The notes under the pieces were generated by a model. The model was not told the DNA's origin. It searched no databases and worked only from the letters and a program-made list of their open reading frames with translations. A stretch of 64,000 nucleotides of DNA from Bombyx mori. Lineage: Eukaryota > Arthropoda > Insecta > Lepidoptera > Bombycidae. The DNA is taken from the NCBI RefSeq assembly GCF_030269925.1, contig NC_085124.1:12338001-12402000 (forward strand), given 5' to 3'. Shown in pieces: positions 42,801 to 51,995 of this stretch (its first letter is position 1; each line of letters opens with the position of its first letter). The position numbers and the translations under genes are program-made.

Positions 42801-44660
42801 AATAACGCGAATGCGCACATGCCAATACCCAGGGAGGAAAATTTAGACTTTCTTCCCTATACAGCGGGAGGAAAAGTTAGACTTTCTTTCCTGTACAGCG
42901 GGAGGAAAACCGAACTTTCGGCGTAGGTAGGAGAAAAAAAAACATAGTAATGTCCAAAACACTACGGTTTAATTTGTACCTGGAAGAAAATGCGAAATAA
43001 AATATTTTTTTGTTCTATTTATTATATTATATCTCTGTTTGGCTATCGCTCAAAATAATCAGTCGCTGACATTACAGATTCGGAATAACCGAATTGTAAT
43101 GTCAAGGAAAGTCTCAAGGTTATCGCAAGTGTACTACTGGCTTATATATACCTACATATTTATAGTTGAAAAAAAAATCATGAAGCCTACATAATTAATT
43201 TGCTTTGTATGAATAATGCTTTGAAATTGACTCAATTAAAATGTATGAAGCATTATAGAAAGAAAATAAACAGTTGTTTGTCATTGACCGTTGTTGGTCA
43301 TTGAACCCGAACGCCTTAATGTCTTTGTCGCTTCTTTTTTTTCTACCTATTCTAGTGAACTCGAAGGGTCGTGATAGAGTAGCTAAACGAGTCTCGCTTC
43401 TAAAGGTGGGCAGTGTTTTTCTATCAAAGCATTCCGGTAACTGCTGAACGTCAAATTGATATAGATAAATAGGATAAAGTTATCTGATGTAAATAATAGG
43501 AAAATTATAATCTGGATTGGTTTATTGCAATTTCTGTACGTTATTATCACGATCCACCCCAATTTATTTTTCATGGTTAACAATAATATTTTAATATTGA
43601 ATGATCGACGAGAAACAAAACAAAAAGCTTGGTGGAATGTAACAAAAGTAATGTTTTGTTTAGGAAGTTGTAGTTTTCGTTAAAATGGCTACAGTGAAAT
43701 ACTCAGCGCGTTAACGCTATTCCGTGAAAATTTGATTACTTGTATATAAATATAAAACTAAATGGAGTTTGTATAATTTTTTTTATAAATTTGTTTTATT
43801 TTTGAGTTTTTATGTTCTCGCGTCTCAAGGCTTAGGGAGAAATTCACTTTGTGATGCCTATGGGCTTCGATTACGAGACCTGCGTACGTACGTACCTAGC
43901 GGAATAAAAACAAACTAAAGCACTTAAGGAGTATTTAATAGAAAGGATCGATGCGGTCTTCCCCTGACATTACCGATGTCTATATCCGAACTCCACTCAT
44001 TCATTTTTTCCCTATGCTGATAGCCTTGAGAGGCCTTTTCAGGTTCTCCTTGACGTGTAGGTGAGCTCACGGGGCTCTAACCGGGAGTGTTGCTAACACT
44101 GACCCTAGCGAGAACAGTGCTTCGCAAAATCTACCACCGGATCGGAAACGCGACCCACTGAGAAGATCCGGCGAGAAACTCAGTGGGCTGTGTCTATGGG
44201 TTAATTCACTTGTCGAGCCCTTCGACGAGGACAGTGACCGGCACTCGTTCATGGAAACGTCAAAGACAAAATATGAATCTGTAATCGTGCATTAAATAAA
44301 TTAAAATTTCGAATTTCCAGAGACAAACCGACTTTAATCGAGTGGAAGAAGTCTGATAAGCCGAGGAAGTCGATAGCCCTGACCTACGACAACCCGGTAC
44401 AGCTGGCCGCTTACTTCGGTGCGGTCTGCAACGACCTCAACTACAAGCACATGAAGGTCCGCGACGCGCTGCTCGTCATAGCGTACACGGACGGCTCGAA
44501 GGCGGACGTCTTCCACCTGTCCACCGACAAGCTGAGGGAGCACTGGGCGCAGTGGCTGATCCGACTCGAGGAATACATAAACAAGCACGGCAAAGATTCC
44601 GAGAAGTTCCTGAAAGGCGGTAAAAGGTTGTTTGAGGTGGAAATCGGAAATCTCCAGTAA
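36686..44660 (+). CDS. MGME1: MGME1, mitochondrial genome maintenance exonuclease 1 (spliced, 4 coding exons)
   Basis: Exons 36686-36887, 37090-37518, 39324-39537 and 44321-44660 all have GT/AG borders and compatible phases (1, 1, 2) and give 1185 nt, 394 residues. The family are RecB-like PD-(D/E)XK single-strand DNA nucleases that trim 5' flaps and help turn over linear mtDNA in the mitochondrial matrix. Family motifs seen: GTKFH with His220; GIFDAIADYE with Asp276; IEWKKS with Glu289 and Lys291; DNPVQLAAYFGA for the Q..AY motif. The spacing of Asp, acid and Lys (13 and 2) equals that of human MGME1, where the middle acid is Asp. The N-terminus (MFRPINKIGQ, then several Lys/Arg) fits a mitochondrial presequence. 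It is somewhat longer than the human protein (344 residues), mostly in the N-terminal half. Introns are loaded with repeats. Confidence 0.88.
37090..37518 (+). CDS. MGME1: MGME1 exon 2
   Basis: Follows GTGTTACAG. The split codon G|CT restores Ala and the frame continues. It codes for a variable segment, then HRNDYAEQYPSVTLILNKTM and WKQERIAEMGVEEFNRFYQ, which resembles the region before the nuclease fold in MGME1 (family feature: a Lys-Trp helix ahead of the core). Ends before GTAAGT. Confidence 0.8.
37875..38123 (+). mobile_element. Non-autonomous Helitron (family H1) in MGME1 intron 2
   Basis: A|TCTATACTATATATAAATCT to GACGGGTACAGCTAG|T, with the GCCCAGCGAAGCGGACGGGT 3' end. Confidence 0.75.
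38664..38770 (-). mobile_element. Bm1 SINE internal fragment in MGME1 intron 2
   Basis: CTGCCCTACCCCTAAACTGA, ATTACTGCTTTACAGCAG and AGAGGTTCTACCACCAG. Confidence 0.75.
39324..39537 (+). CDS. MGME1: MGME1 exon 3
   Basis: Preceded by TTTTAACTGTTTCAG and followed by GTAAGT. Codes for AQMAVGTKFHNTLKDYF (conserved His), SPKAIESNVVHP (conserved Glu) and YRGIFDAIADYE (first metal-binding Asp). Confidence 0.9.
39680..39850 (+). mobile_element. Degenerate tRNA-derived SINE (not Bm1)
   Basis: GTAGCACAGAAGTTAGTCCC (A-box region), GACTGCTGGGCTGAGG and TGTGTTCAATTAC (B-box region), then GTAATATCTAAATATTTATA and AAGTATGTTTATGATTC. The order fits a widespread lepidopteran tRNA-SINE, but divergence is high. 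Confidence 0.5.
39851..41696. other. MGME1 intron 3, left part
   Basis: AT-rich intron DNA. A GC-richer block at 41060-41260 has no recognisable coding content. Confidence 0.4.
41697..41812 (+). repeat. Dispersed repeat family C, copy 2
   Basis: GGACTTTTTGGCGGGAACGT, GTGTTTCTTCAGGTTTAAAT and AATAACGGTGGTTTATTAAC, colinear with 5612-5725. Confidence 0.6.
42412..42600 (+). repeat. Dispersed repeat family B, copy 5
   Basis: GGAGTTTCTCGCTGGATCTT, GACTGCTCTTGCCAGGGCTA and TTGAGCCCGTGAGCTCA. Confidence 0.65.
42832..42922. repeat. 34-bp tandem repeat, about 2.6 units
   Basis: Units 42832-42865 and 42866-42899 differ at three positions. A partial third unit begins GGGAGGAAAACCGAACTTTC. Confidence 0.85.
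44005..44260 (-). repeat. Dispersed repeat family B, copy 6
   Basis: GTAGGTGAGCTCACGGGGCT, GAACAGTGCTTCGCAAAATC, GAAACGCGACCCACTGAGAA and CCGGCGAGAAACTCAGTGGG. Lies about 60 bp before MGME1 exon 4. Confidence 0.75.
44321..44660 (+). CDS. MGME1: MGME1 exon 4 (terminal coding exon)
   Basis: Preceded by CGAATTTCCAG. Codes for DKPTLIEWKKSDKPRK (catalytic acid and Lys), TYDNPVQLAAYFGAVCNDLN, VRDALLVIAYTDGSKADVFH and WAQWLIRLEEYINK, and ends with a TAA. This exon is clearly GC-richer than its surroundings, as expected for coding sequence. Confidence 0.93.
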
Positions 44661-44691
44661 ATGGATGTGAGTTTTTTCCCCTCCTCGAAAT

Positions 44692-45125
44692 TTTATTTTT
44701 ATTGCTCAGATGCATGGACGAGCTCACGGCCCACCTGGTGTTGAGTGGTTACCGGAGACCGTGGACATCTACAACGTAAATGCCGCCACCCACCTTGAAA
44801 TATCAGTTCTAAGGTCTCAGTATAGTTACAACGGCTGCCCCACCCTTCAAACCGAAACGCATTATTGCTTCACGGCAAAAATAGGCGGGGTAGTACCCGC
44901 GCGGACTCACAAGAGGTCCTACCACCAGTAATTACGCAAATTATAATTTTTCGGGTTTGATTTTTATTACACGATGTTATTCCTTCACCATGGAAGTCAA
45001 TCGTGAACATTTGTTGAGTACGTATTTCATTAGAAAAATTGGTACCCGCCTGCGGGATTCGAACACCGGTGCATCGCTCAACACGAATGCACCGGACGTC
45101 TTATCCTTTAGGCCACGACGACTAC
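44692..45125 (-). mobile_element. Bm1 SINE, full length, just 3' of the MGME1 stop
   Basis: On the minus strand it starts GTCGTGGCCTAAAGGATAAG, has the B box GTGTTCGAATCCCGCAGGCG, the TTCACGATTGACTTCCATGG middle, the TGGTGGTAGGACCTCTTGTG body and the GAGCTCGTCCATGCATCTGA tail. The intact B box makes this the best candidate for a Pol III-competent copy in the window. Confidence 0.88.
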
Positions 45126-45189
45126 ATGGTATGAAATGGTATGGAACTTTTGAATTTTGGTAAATTAACAGTTCATCGTGGAAATTAAC

Positions 45190-45345
45190 TCACGGACACA
45201 GCCCGGTGAGTTTTGTCGCCGGATCTTCTCAATGGGTCGCGATTGCGATCCGATGGTAGATTCTGCGATTCACGTCTTGCTAGGGCTAGTTAGGAGCTCG
45301 CTTACACGTCCGGTAAAGGGTGTAAGCGAGCTCCTAACTAGGCAA
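45190..45345 (+). repeat. Dispersed repeat family B, copy 7, ending in a hairpin
   Basis: GTGAGTTTTGTCGCCGGATC, CTTCTCAATGGGTCGCGATT and TTGCTAGGGCTAGT. It then ends in a perfect inverted repeat rather than the usual GTTGAGCCCGTGAGCTCAC. Confidence 0.65.
45286..45341. repeat. Perfect 22-bp hairpin, 12-nt loop
   Basis: Arms 45286-45307 and 45320-45341 are exact reverse complements. Total length of 56 nt is in the size range of small-RNA precursors. Direct inspection only; no microRNA recognised. Confidence 0.9.
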
Positions 45346-45507
45346 AAAAAAAACAATATCCTCTCATATGATAATATGATTGACGAATGGCATTATTAAT
45401 AAAATTAATGACAGACGTATTTAAAACATAACTAAACACTACACAAATAATAAAAATAAACGCGAAAATTTTATAAAAAATCTAACATTTTGTATTTTTT
45501 GTTTCAG

Positions 45508-45612
45508 TGGAGCAACACATACCACAAAAATTACTTCCATTGTTCATTGAATCGAAATTCAAAGTTGGACCAAACAAGGCCGTGAAAATAAATCGGAATA
45601 ATACATTAGATG
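45508..45612 (+). other. MGME1: Candidate MGME1 3'UTR exon with poly-A signal
   Basis: A donor-like GTGAGT at 44667 (six bases after the stop codon) and an acceptor TTTTTTGTTTCAG ending at 45507 could remove the Bm1 and the hairpin. AATAAA follows at 45587-45592. No transcript evidence is available here. Confidence 0.35.
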
Positions 45613-46190
45613 CAAGTCAGCTGATCGCTTGCATATTTTGATTAAACTACTATGTTCTATCCAAATTCGTCATCAAAATTTTAAGTCGATAGTATCGATA
45701 GATCATCGTAATGCCTACAAAAGTAAGAAAAAAAAACGTAAAATGAAAATGTTCAACGAAATTGTCTTTTTGTCCTACGCCTAAGTACAGGCCATGAAAT
45801 TCTTATAATTAATATTCATAAGAATTTCAATATTTTTAATAGTTAAAAACTAAATAAGCCGGCTAAAATAGCAAATGGAACAAAAAATTTCTGTTTTTTT
45901 AATCCTGTTAGAGTGAAGTTATAAAATTATTTTATATTTTATAAGTCATCGGTCCTTGATGCAAACTTTCATGTCAACCAAAGGTCGTGAATCCTGTTTC
46001 AATGAAGTGCAAAGATTGGATTATATACAAATAAACATACCAAGCTAAAATAAGTATGTTATTAATGTTAGTTTTGCTTGTTATCGACGTTCTGAAAAAC
46101 ACGCCGTGCCATTACAATAAATTATCGGTTGGATCTGCTATCATATTTTCAGTTTACAAATGTCTTAATAATTTGTATTATGTCCACGGG
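45613..46190. other. Intergenic, nothing recognised
   Basis: AT-rich sequence after the putative MGME1 3' end. Confidence 0.4.
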
Positions 46191-46216
46191 CGCTCACGGT
46201 AAACCTAATATCAAAG

Positions 46217-46261
46217 ATGGCGACGGTCGCCTGTTTAACTGCTTGCGACTGCCAGTGTAAG
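46217..46261 (+). other. Candidate short first coding exon (15 codons)
   Basis: AAAGATGGCGACGG starts an open stretch MATVACLTACDCQCK that ends exactly at AAG|GTAAGA, a good 5' splice site, in a small CpG-containing patch. It would be in frame with the acceptor at 54824 of the acyl-CoA synthetase. It could equally be a YY1/Pho-like promoter motif (AAGATGGCGGC) followed by a noncoding exon. Confidence 0.3.
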
Positions 46262-46262
46262 G

Positions 46263-47993
46263 TAAGAAAAACAAGTTAAATCTCATTCATCCACCTTACT
46301 AGTTATTTTTTTTGTTCTATTTAGAAAATGTAATAAATATGTAAATTGTCCGTCAGTCTTCGTAAAAATAGTATATCTACGTCCTTGAAAAATTACATGT
46401 TTTGATTTTTTCTTTTTCAATCAAGGGTTTCCAAAACAGTTATTGGGTAAGTTAGTGAAACACAATTACTTTTAAAAAAATTTAAAACTAAGTTTGAATC
46501 AATCGTTTAGTTTTTAAAAGAATTTATTTTAAACCTAAAAATTGACACTGATTAGTTTGTACATATTACATTTGGATACATTATATACTTTTCGTTCGTA
46601 TTTTCAAGGTAGAGTTGCTGGCAACTTCAAAATTAGAATTCTTTAATTCATATTACATGGAACACTTTAGCGTATAAGAGATCACACTGATCTATTAATT
46701 GTTTGGCTTTTTGTAGAACGTTGCCAAAAATATTTTAGCTTACTAGTCAATGTTATTCTACATTGGTTGTTTTTTCTTCTCATAATCAATAATTTTGAAA
46801 ATTAAAATAAGTTTTAAAAAAATAGCATTTAATTACTTTTCATGTTCATGTTTTGCCGATCCATTGATAAAATAATCCATATAGAATTGTAAAAAAAGTT
46901 CGATTATTTAATTTTAGATAGGTACATAAATTAACACACCTTATTAATTTAAAATTTGTTTAAAGTTCAAGCCATTAGCTTAGGGGCTTTCAAAAGCATT
47001 CGTTTACATTTCGATACGTAGATTGTAAAGGAATACTGCAATTTTGGCACAACTCTTTTAGTCAGCGAATACATGCTACACTTGTGCTATGCCAAACAGT
47101 ATTTTGAAGAGAACAATAAATAAATTCGACAAAGATTTGATTATTAAACACATTTTTATACATATATCTAGGTAATATACATAAATATAAATTGTTTAAA
47201 AGTTTTGAAATTTTGCCGCAAAAACGCACGGAACTGTCACTGATGTCAATAACGTCACTGTCATCTACAATGCTTGCGTTCTCATAGCGCTGCGAAAGTA
47301 ATTTCACATGTAGTATAGTTCCTATATTACTATTAAAAATTATTCGGATTCATTCTTCCTCGATGGATCGCAGTTTGAACTGTAGGATATTCGCAACTAA
47401 GACTTGTTTAAGGGGCCAGGGGTTCCGGTATCAGCTATCAACTAGGCCGGAACCTTGTCCTCTTATTTACATAAAAGTGACACCGAACTAAATAATCGCT
47501 TCGAAACTTTCTAAGCGAAAAATTTAAAATCTTTATTTTCATAATTATAAATTCATGTTTTATTCAAGATTATTTTTCCGTCTTAATCTATAAATTAAGA
47601 GTGGTGTTTAAAAAAAAACCTCATGCCTTGTGAACCTGTTTTGTAACGTAATATCAAATTAATAATTTGTAAAATGCTAGGTTACAAAAAAAACCATATT
47701 TTTCCATCTATTTCATTTTGAAAATATATTTCTTTTATAACATTTAGGTGAACATAATCTCGGCAGATGTCTCAATTTTTGTTTTGTATATTGTATTCTT
47801 TTCATTAAACTTTTTTTCTTTAATAATAAAACATATTTTCGAAAAAACTTCTGGTGTTTTTTTAAATTGTTTTTAAGCTTAGAAGTAATGGGTATATGAG
47901 ATCCGCTCTATCCATCAACTTTCGTATCTTTCATCTGTAGTTGTATTATCTCCTTATTTTAATAACTAATAATTCAGTTATACTGTAAAAATT
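46263..47993. other. No gene recognised
   Basis: AT-rich DNA, no repeats or exons supported. Confidence 0.4.
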
Positions 47994-48112
47994 GAGATCT
48001 TAGAACTTATCTCAAAGTGGGTGTTGACATTTACGTTATAGATGTCTATGGGCTTCCACTTAACATCAGGTGGGCCGTGAGCTCGTTCACCGACCTAAGT
48101 AATAAAAAAAAA
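47994..48112 (+). mobile_element. Bm1 SINE 3' fragment
   Basis: CTTATCTCAAAGTGGGTGTT, GATGTCTATGGGCTTCCACT and GTGAGCTCGTTCACCGACCT, then AAGTAATAAAAAA. Confidence 0.8.
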
Positions 48113-48379
48113 TATTTTCTAATTTTCCAATTAAGATCAACTACTTACTGCCGTTGAAGGCTATTTACATTAGTTACAAGTGCTACCAAAAGCTCTGGCC
48201 ATCACAACATACTTTCCGCCAACCATCTTGAAACAATATGGAAGGCTTGTATTTTATCACAAACATCTTCATGCAAAGCAGACCAATAATCTGCTTCGGT
48301 GCCCAAATAGAGAAGATGATGGTACCTGACATGAGCTGAATATTATCAACGAATTCGTGTAGAATTAATTTAAGTACAC

Positions 48380-48640
48380 TCTAATAGGACATTATTATAT
48401 TGTTATACCGTTCCGAGTAATGCCATTTGTCGTCAAACAGCAAAAAAGAATGTCGAATCAACTAATTGTATCGGGAAAGTTCTGGAAGCTTATAGAAATA
48501 ATCGATACGACTAAAAGCGTAACCTTGGCAACGCGAAGACACTTAAATCCTTAGCGAAGCAAGGAACAGTTAATCGGAAGCGAAGAGTATCGTGATGGTG
48601 AAGCTCAATAGTGAGCCTTAAGTGTCGTAGTAATTAAATT
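48380..48640. repeat. Dispersed repeat family D, copy 2
   Basis: AATGCCATTTGTCGTCAAAC and ACGACTAAAAGCGTAACC resemble blocks at 12290-12760. The relationship is loose. Confidence 0.35.
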
Positions 48641-49140
48641 GAGTTTTAATTCGTATTTCGGTGGAAATGGCTGAGTCTGAGCCCCAGCTCGTAAACACAA
48701 TGTACCTGACACCAAAAAATCATTTTAACATTTTTTGTTTGTTTTATGTAATGGGTGTGAATTTTTGCATCACTTAGATTATAAATTACGTGAAGACAGA
48801 TGAATATAAAAAGGTAGATACAATATACCACGATGCAATTTATTGAAGTTTCAAGATTGAATGCAATTATAAGACTGTGTGTGACGGAGGGAAATTCTTT
48901 AGGTTAAGTCTAAGCTGTCTAATCGTAGTAGGCATTGTCCCAACTCCTAAAAATAGAACGCATTCACGTCATAACTGGCAGAGCGGTGGTATAATGGAGC
49001 CCACTCGTGCGGAATTACAAGACGCCCTATGAAATTAAAAATTTATAATATACAGTACAAAAAAGTACATACTATTAAAACCAATGAAATTAAATTACAA
49101 GTTGTGCTTCACACAGCAAATTCACTGGAGTTTTTAGAGG
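48641..49140. other. No gene recognised
   Basis: AT-rich, no feature supported. Confidence 0.4.
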
Positions 49141-50555
49141 CTTAACCTTCGATCAATAATACTACTAGATTAGGGATCAGGAACAAAAATAAGACGCTCG
49201 AGTGGCCACGTTTTCAGACCCGAAAACATCTTCATTTCTTAGAAAAAAGGTTAATAATGTTAACGACTTCAGTTTATTATAAACCTTAATGCTTAAACAT
49301 AAAGTTTAATTACCATTGCAAAATATATTTATTTAGGTCCTTTCGTCAGAGAAAGAATATTGTGGCATAAATTTAAAATGTCACTTGAACATAAAAAGTC
49401 ATCAGTACAAAAATATTTATTCTAAAGTGATACATAAAGACTAATCAATAAGGTTAAAAATATTTGTTTAAAATTTCGTGCTTATTGTATTGTGGAACTA
49501 GATGTAGTTCTTGGTATTACATTTCAATGCTCAGAACACAGTAAGTATTGAAAGACGTAGAGTTGCAGAATATATTTGTTTTAGGTTTGTTTTGTATGGT
49601 CGCAACTATTTTTGACCGATTCAAAAAAGTTGTAGATAATATTTTACATTGCCGCTATTACAACAAATAGGTAATAAATAATAAAATTGAATAAAGTAAA
49701 AAAAAAGAAAGGAAACAAGGGAACAACAACGTTTTCCACGTATTCTTTATACAGAAGTAATTAAAACAATTTTTTTTTTGTTTAATTACCTTTAAACAGA
49801 TTCAGCTTGTTATAAAGCTGTTTTTTAGAAGTCATTTTTATATGAGCGGTTTCTTTTTTACAAATATAATGTAATCTTATATTAAAGAATTTTTCTATAA
49901 TCAGTTTAATTTAGGCTTATTTTATGGCTGTGTTCGTTTCCCCCAGAAAACAAATCCTTTTCAGCATATACGTTTAAAATATTTACACATACATATAAAG
50001 TTTTTATAATACTTTTTTGCATTGATTTGCCACCACCATTGAACAATTCTAGAATTTTTATAAGGGTTCTATATTTCTTATCCTCCTTCTTTCGCGACAA
50101 TATATATCTATTGTGCACAGTGAAAAGGGGCTACTAGGAAATCTACAAACAAAAATAACATTATAAAATAACAAAACTACTCTATGCATTCCCTGTTCAA
50201 GAATAGGTGATGTTTGTTACAATAGTTGGTGCCTTGTTGCAAACATTGGCCAAACAATTACAATATTCGTAAATTGAATTTTATTTACTATATAATTCTG
50301 TTTATTATTTTATGAAATTCACTTAATAATATAAACTTACCAAAAAAAAATATTCCTTCCAAAACCTTGGTGTTACGGTGGTTTTTTACTCCGTTTTTGA
50401 ACGCGCAGTGCAGCGGTTTGACGTCTTAGTGTTGGCTATGATTGGACCATACTAATTTGAAATAAGACCACAAATTTATTTGTGGTCTTATTTTTCGGGC
50501 CGTTTTTGAAGCGCTTATCGCGAATCTAGTAGTATTATTGATCGAAGGGCTTAAC
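49141..50555. repeat. Inverted repeat pair, possible transposon boundaries
   Basis: 49141-49171 is the reverse complement of 50523-50555 except for an insertion near CTTAA(C/GC) (shared core AATCTAGTAGTATTATTGAT then CGAAGG). The 1.35 kb between them has no recognisable coding content. It may be an element or two independent copies of one repeat in opposite orientation. Confidence 0.5.
50460..50493. repeat. Perfect 16-bp hairpin, 2-nt loop
   Basis: Arms 50460-50475 and 50478-50493 (AAATAAGACCACAAAT and its complement). Confidence 0.9.
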
Positions 50556-50679
50556 AGCTCAAAGGCAGTTGCTTCCTGAGTGTATTTATCACTCTCAGAT
50601 CCACCATCAAATCGGTATTTCTGTTGGGAAGATCCACAGACAAACTCATTTGGTAACTGGTTATTTGTGCTTAAACTGC

Positions 50680-50719
50680 TGTTGTACACTGCTAGCGTTA
50701 GAATTAGCAGTGTACAACA
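50680..50719. repeat. Perfect 15-bp hairpin, 10-nt loop
   Basis: Arms 50680-50694 and 50705-50719 (TGTTGTACACTGCTA and its complement). Confidence 0.9.
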
Positions 50720-51414
50720 ACATTGGAAGTGGATCAATTAGGTTAGTTCCTTCGGAACGAATCTAAACCGGCAACCTTGAAAAATTATATCTAAAGCTCT
50801 TACATTTGTGCTTTGTAGGGATTATCGTGGTTATTGCAGTTCTTCAATGCTTCTAAAGTAAAGTTCGTGACAATTCAGAATTACCACGCAATACACACAC
50901 GCAATCATTAAGTAGGTACACGGTAGATTGCGGGGAGTCGGGACACTTTCTTATTTCAACACAAATTGGCAACGGTTTTCCTTGGGGTAATACCAATAAA
51001 ATTGAGATTAAAATGATTCCGGAGGTGTAAATTTTGATATACGATGTCATAATTTATATAGTTCTATGGAAATTATACATAAAAAAACTAGCTTGATCTG
51101 ATTCTTTTTTGTTTTGGGGTGAATGGTCATGTATCAGGGACAATAGAGTTTTACAATACGACTAGCAGTGTTTAGTTTTTAGGTAGGTAAGTACCTAACT
51201 ACCTACCTGATATATGTGTGGATCAAACTAAGGCCAAAAGAAGTAGGACTTCAGAAAAACTGTCTTTTTTTATTTTATAAATATTATCTTTCGTGTCTCA
51301 TCTCACGTGTTTAATTTAATTTCACCCCGATAAAAAAGATTAGGCTGTATAATGCTTTCGCCTTTCCTGTAAGAAAAATCAAATTCTACTCGAACAAAAT
51401 TTGTTGGCATCTGT

Positions 51415-51987
51415 CACAGTTGCCAGATGGGTGGAGTCCCTGCAAATTCGGGAGGTTTTTCGACCTTGGGGGGGGGGGAAAGATTCTTTTGGGGGACATT
51501 CGGGGGGAAAAAGTTCGGAGGTTTTTTGAGTATCAATAATTCATCCACAAACACAATTCGCAATTACTATTAGAATAATTTTATAGTCTACTATACTATT
51601 CACAAGTCAATATTATATAGAAAAAATTATGCAACCAAATGGCAATAGAAACTGCCAAAGCGGTTCTCAGGATTCGATTTTCACTGCCAAATAGATGCAT
51701 AAATTTTGTTCCCACATCGGACATGTTAAATATCTTTAACTTCGATAACGTGTATGTATGCTCTATATAATAATAACAAAAGTGAATATGATTGTAATAA
51801 TTGTTTAGAGATGGTTGAAGTTATAGGGGCAGCTTGATTAAAAAATAAAAGAATCCTTTTGGTTTTTTATTTCTTCTTTAAAATAAGTAAAAATTGATTT
51901 GGGGTTTTTTTTCTTCAAAAAGCCTATATTTAGGGGGTTTTCGAAAAAAGTTTGGGGGGAAATTCACACGGTCATCTGGCAGCACTG
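51415..51987. mobile_element. hAT-like MITE
   Basis: Left end CACAGTTGCCAGATG and right end (reverse complement) CAGTGCTGCCAGATG match at 12 of 15 positions. The 8-base flanks GCATCTGT and GCACCTGT differ by one base. The 573-bp interior has G-runs near both ends and no transposase. Confidence 0.6.
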
Positions 51988-51995
51988 GCACCTGT

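Noticed and set aside
45020..45125. Possible tRNA gene (intact B box, GTTCGAATCCC)
   Set aside because: It is the tRNA-like head of a Bm1 SINE; no cloverleaf closes around it.
50426..50737. 103-codon minus-strand frame with a hydrophobic start
   Set aside because: It runs through two perfect hairpins, which produce the apparent coding pattern; no homology recognised.
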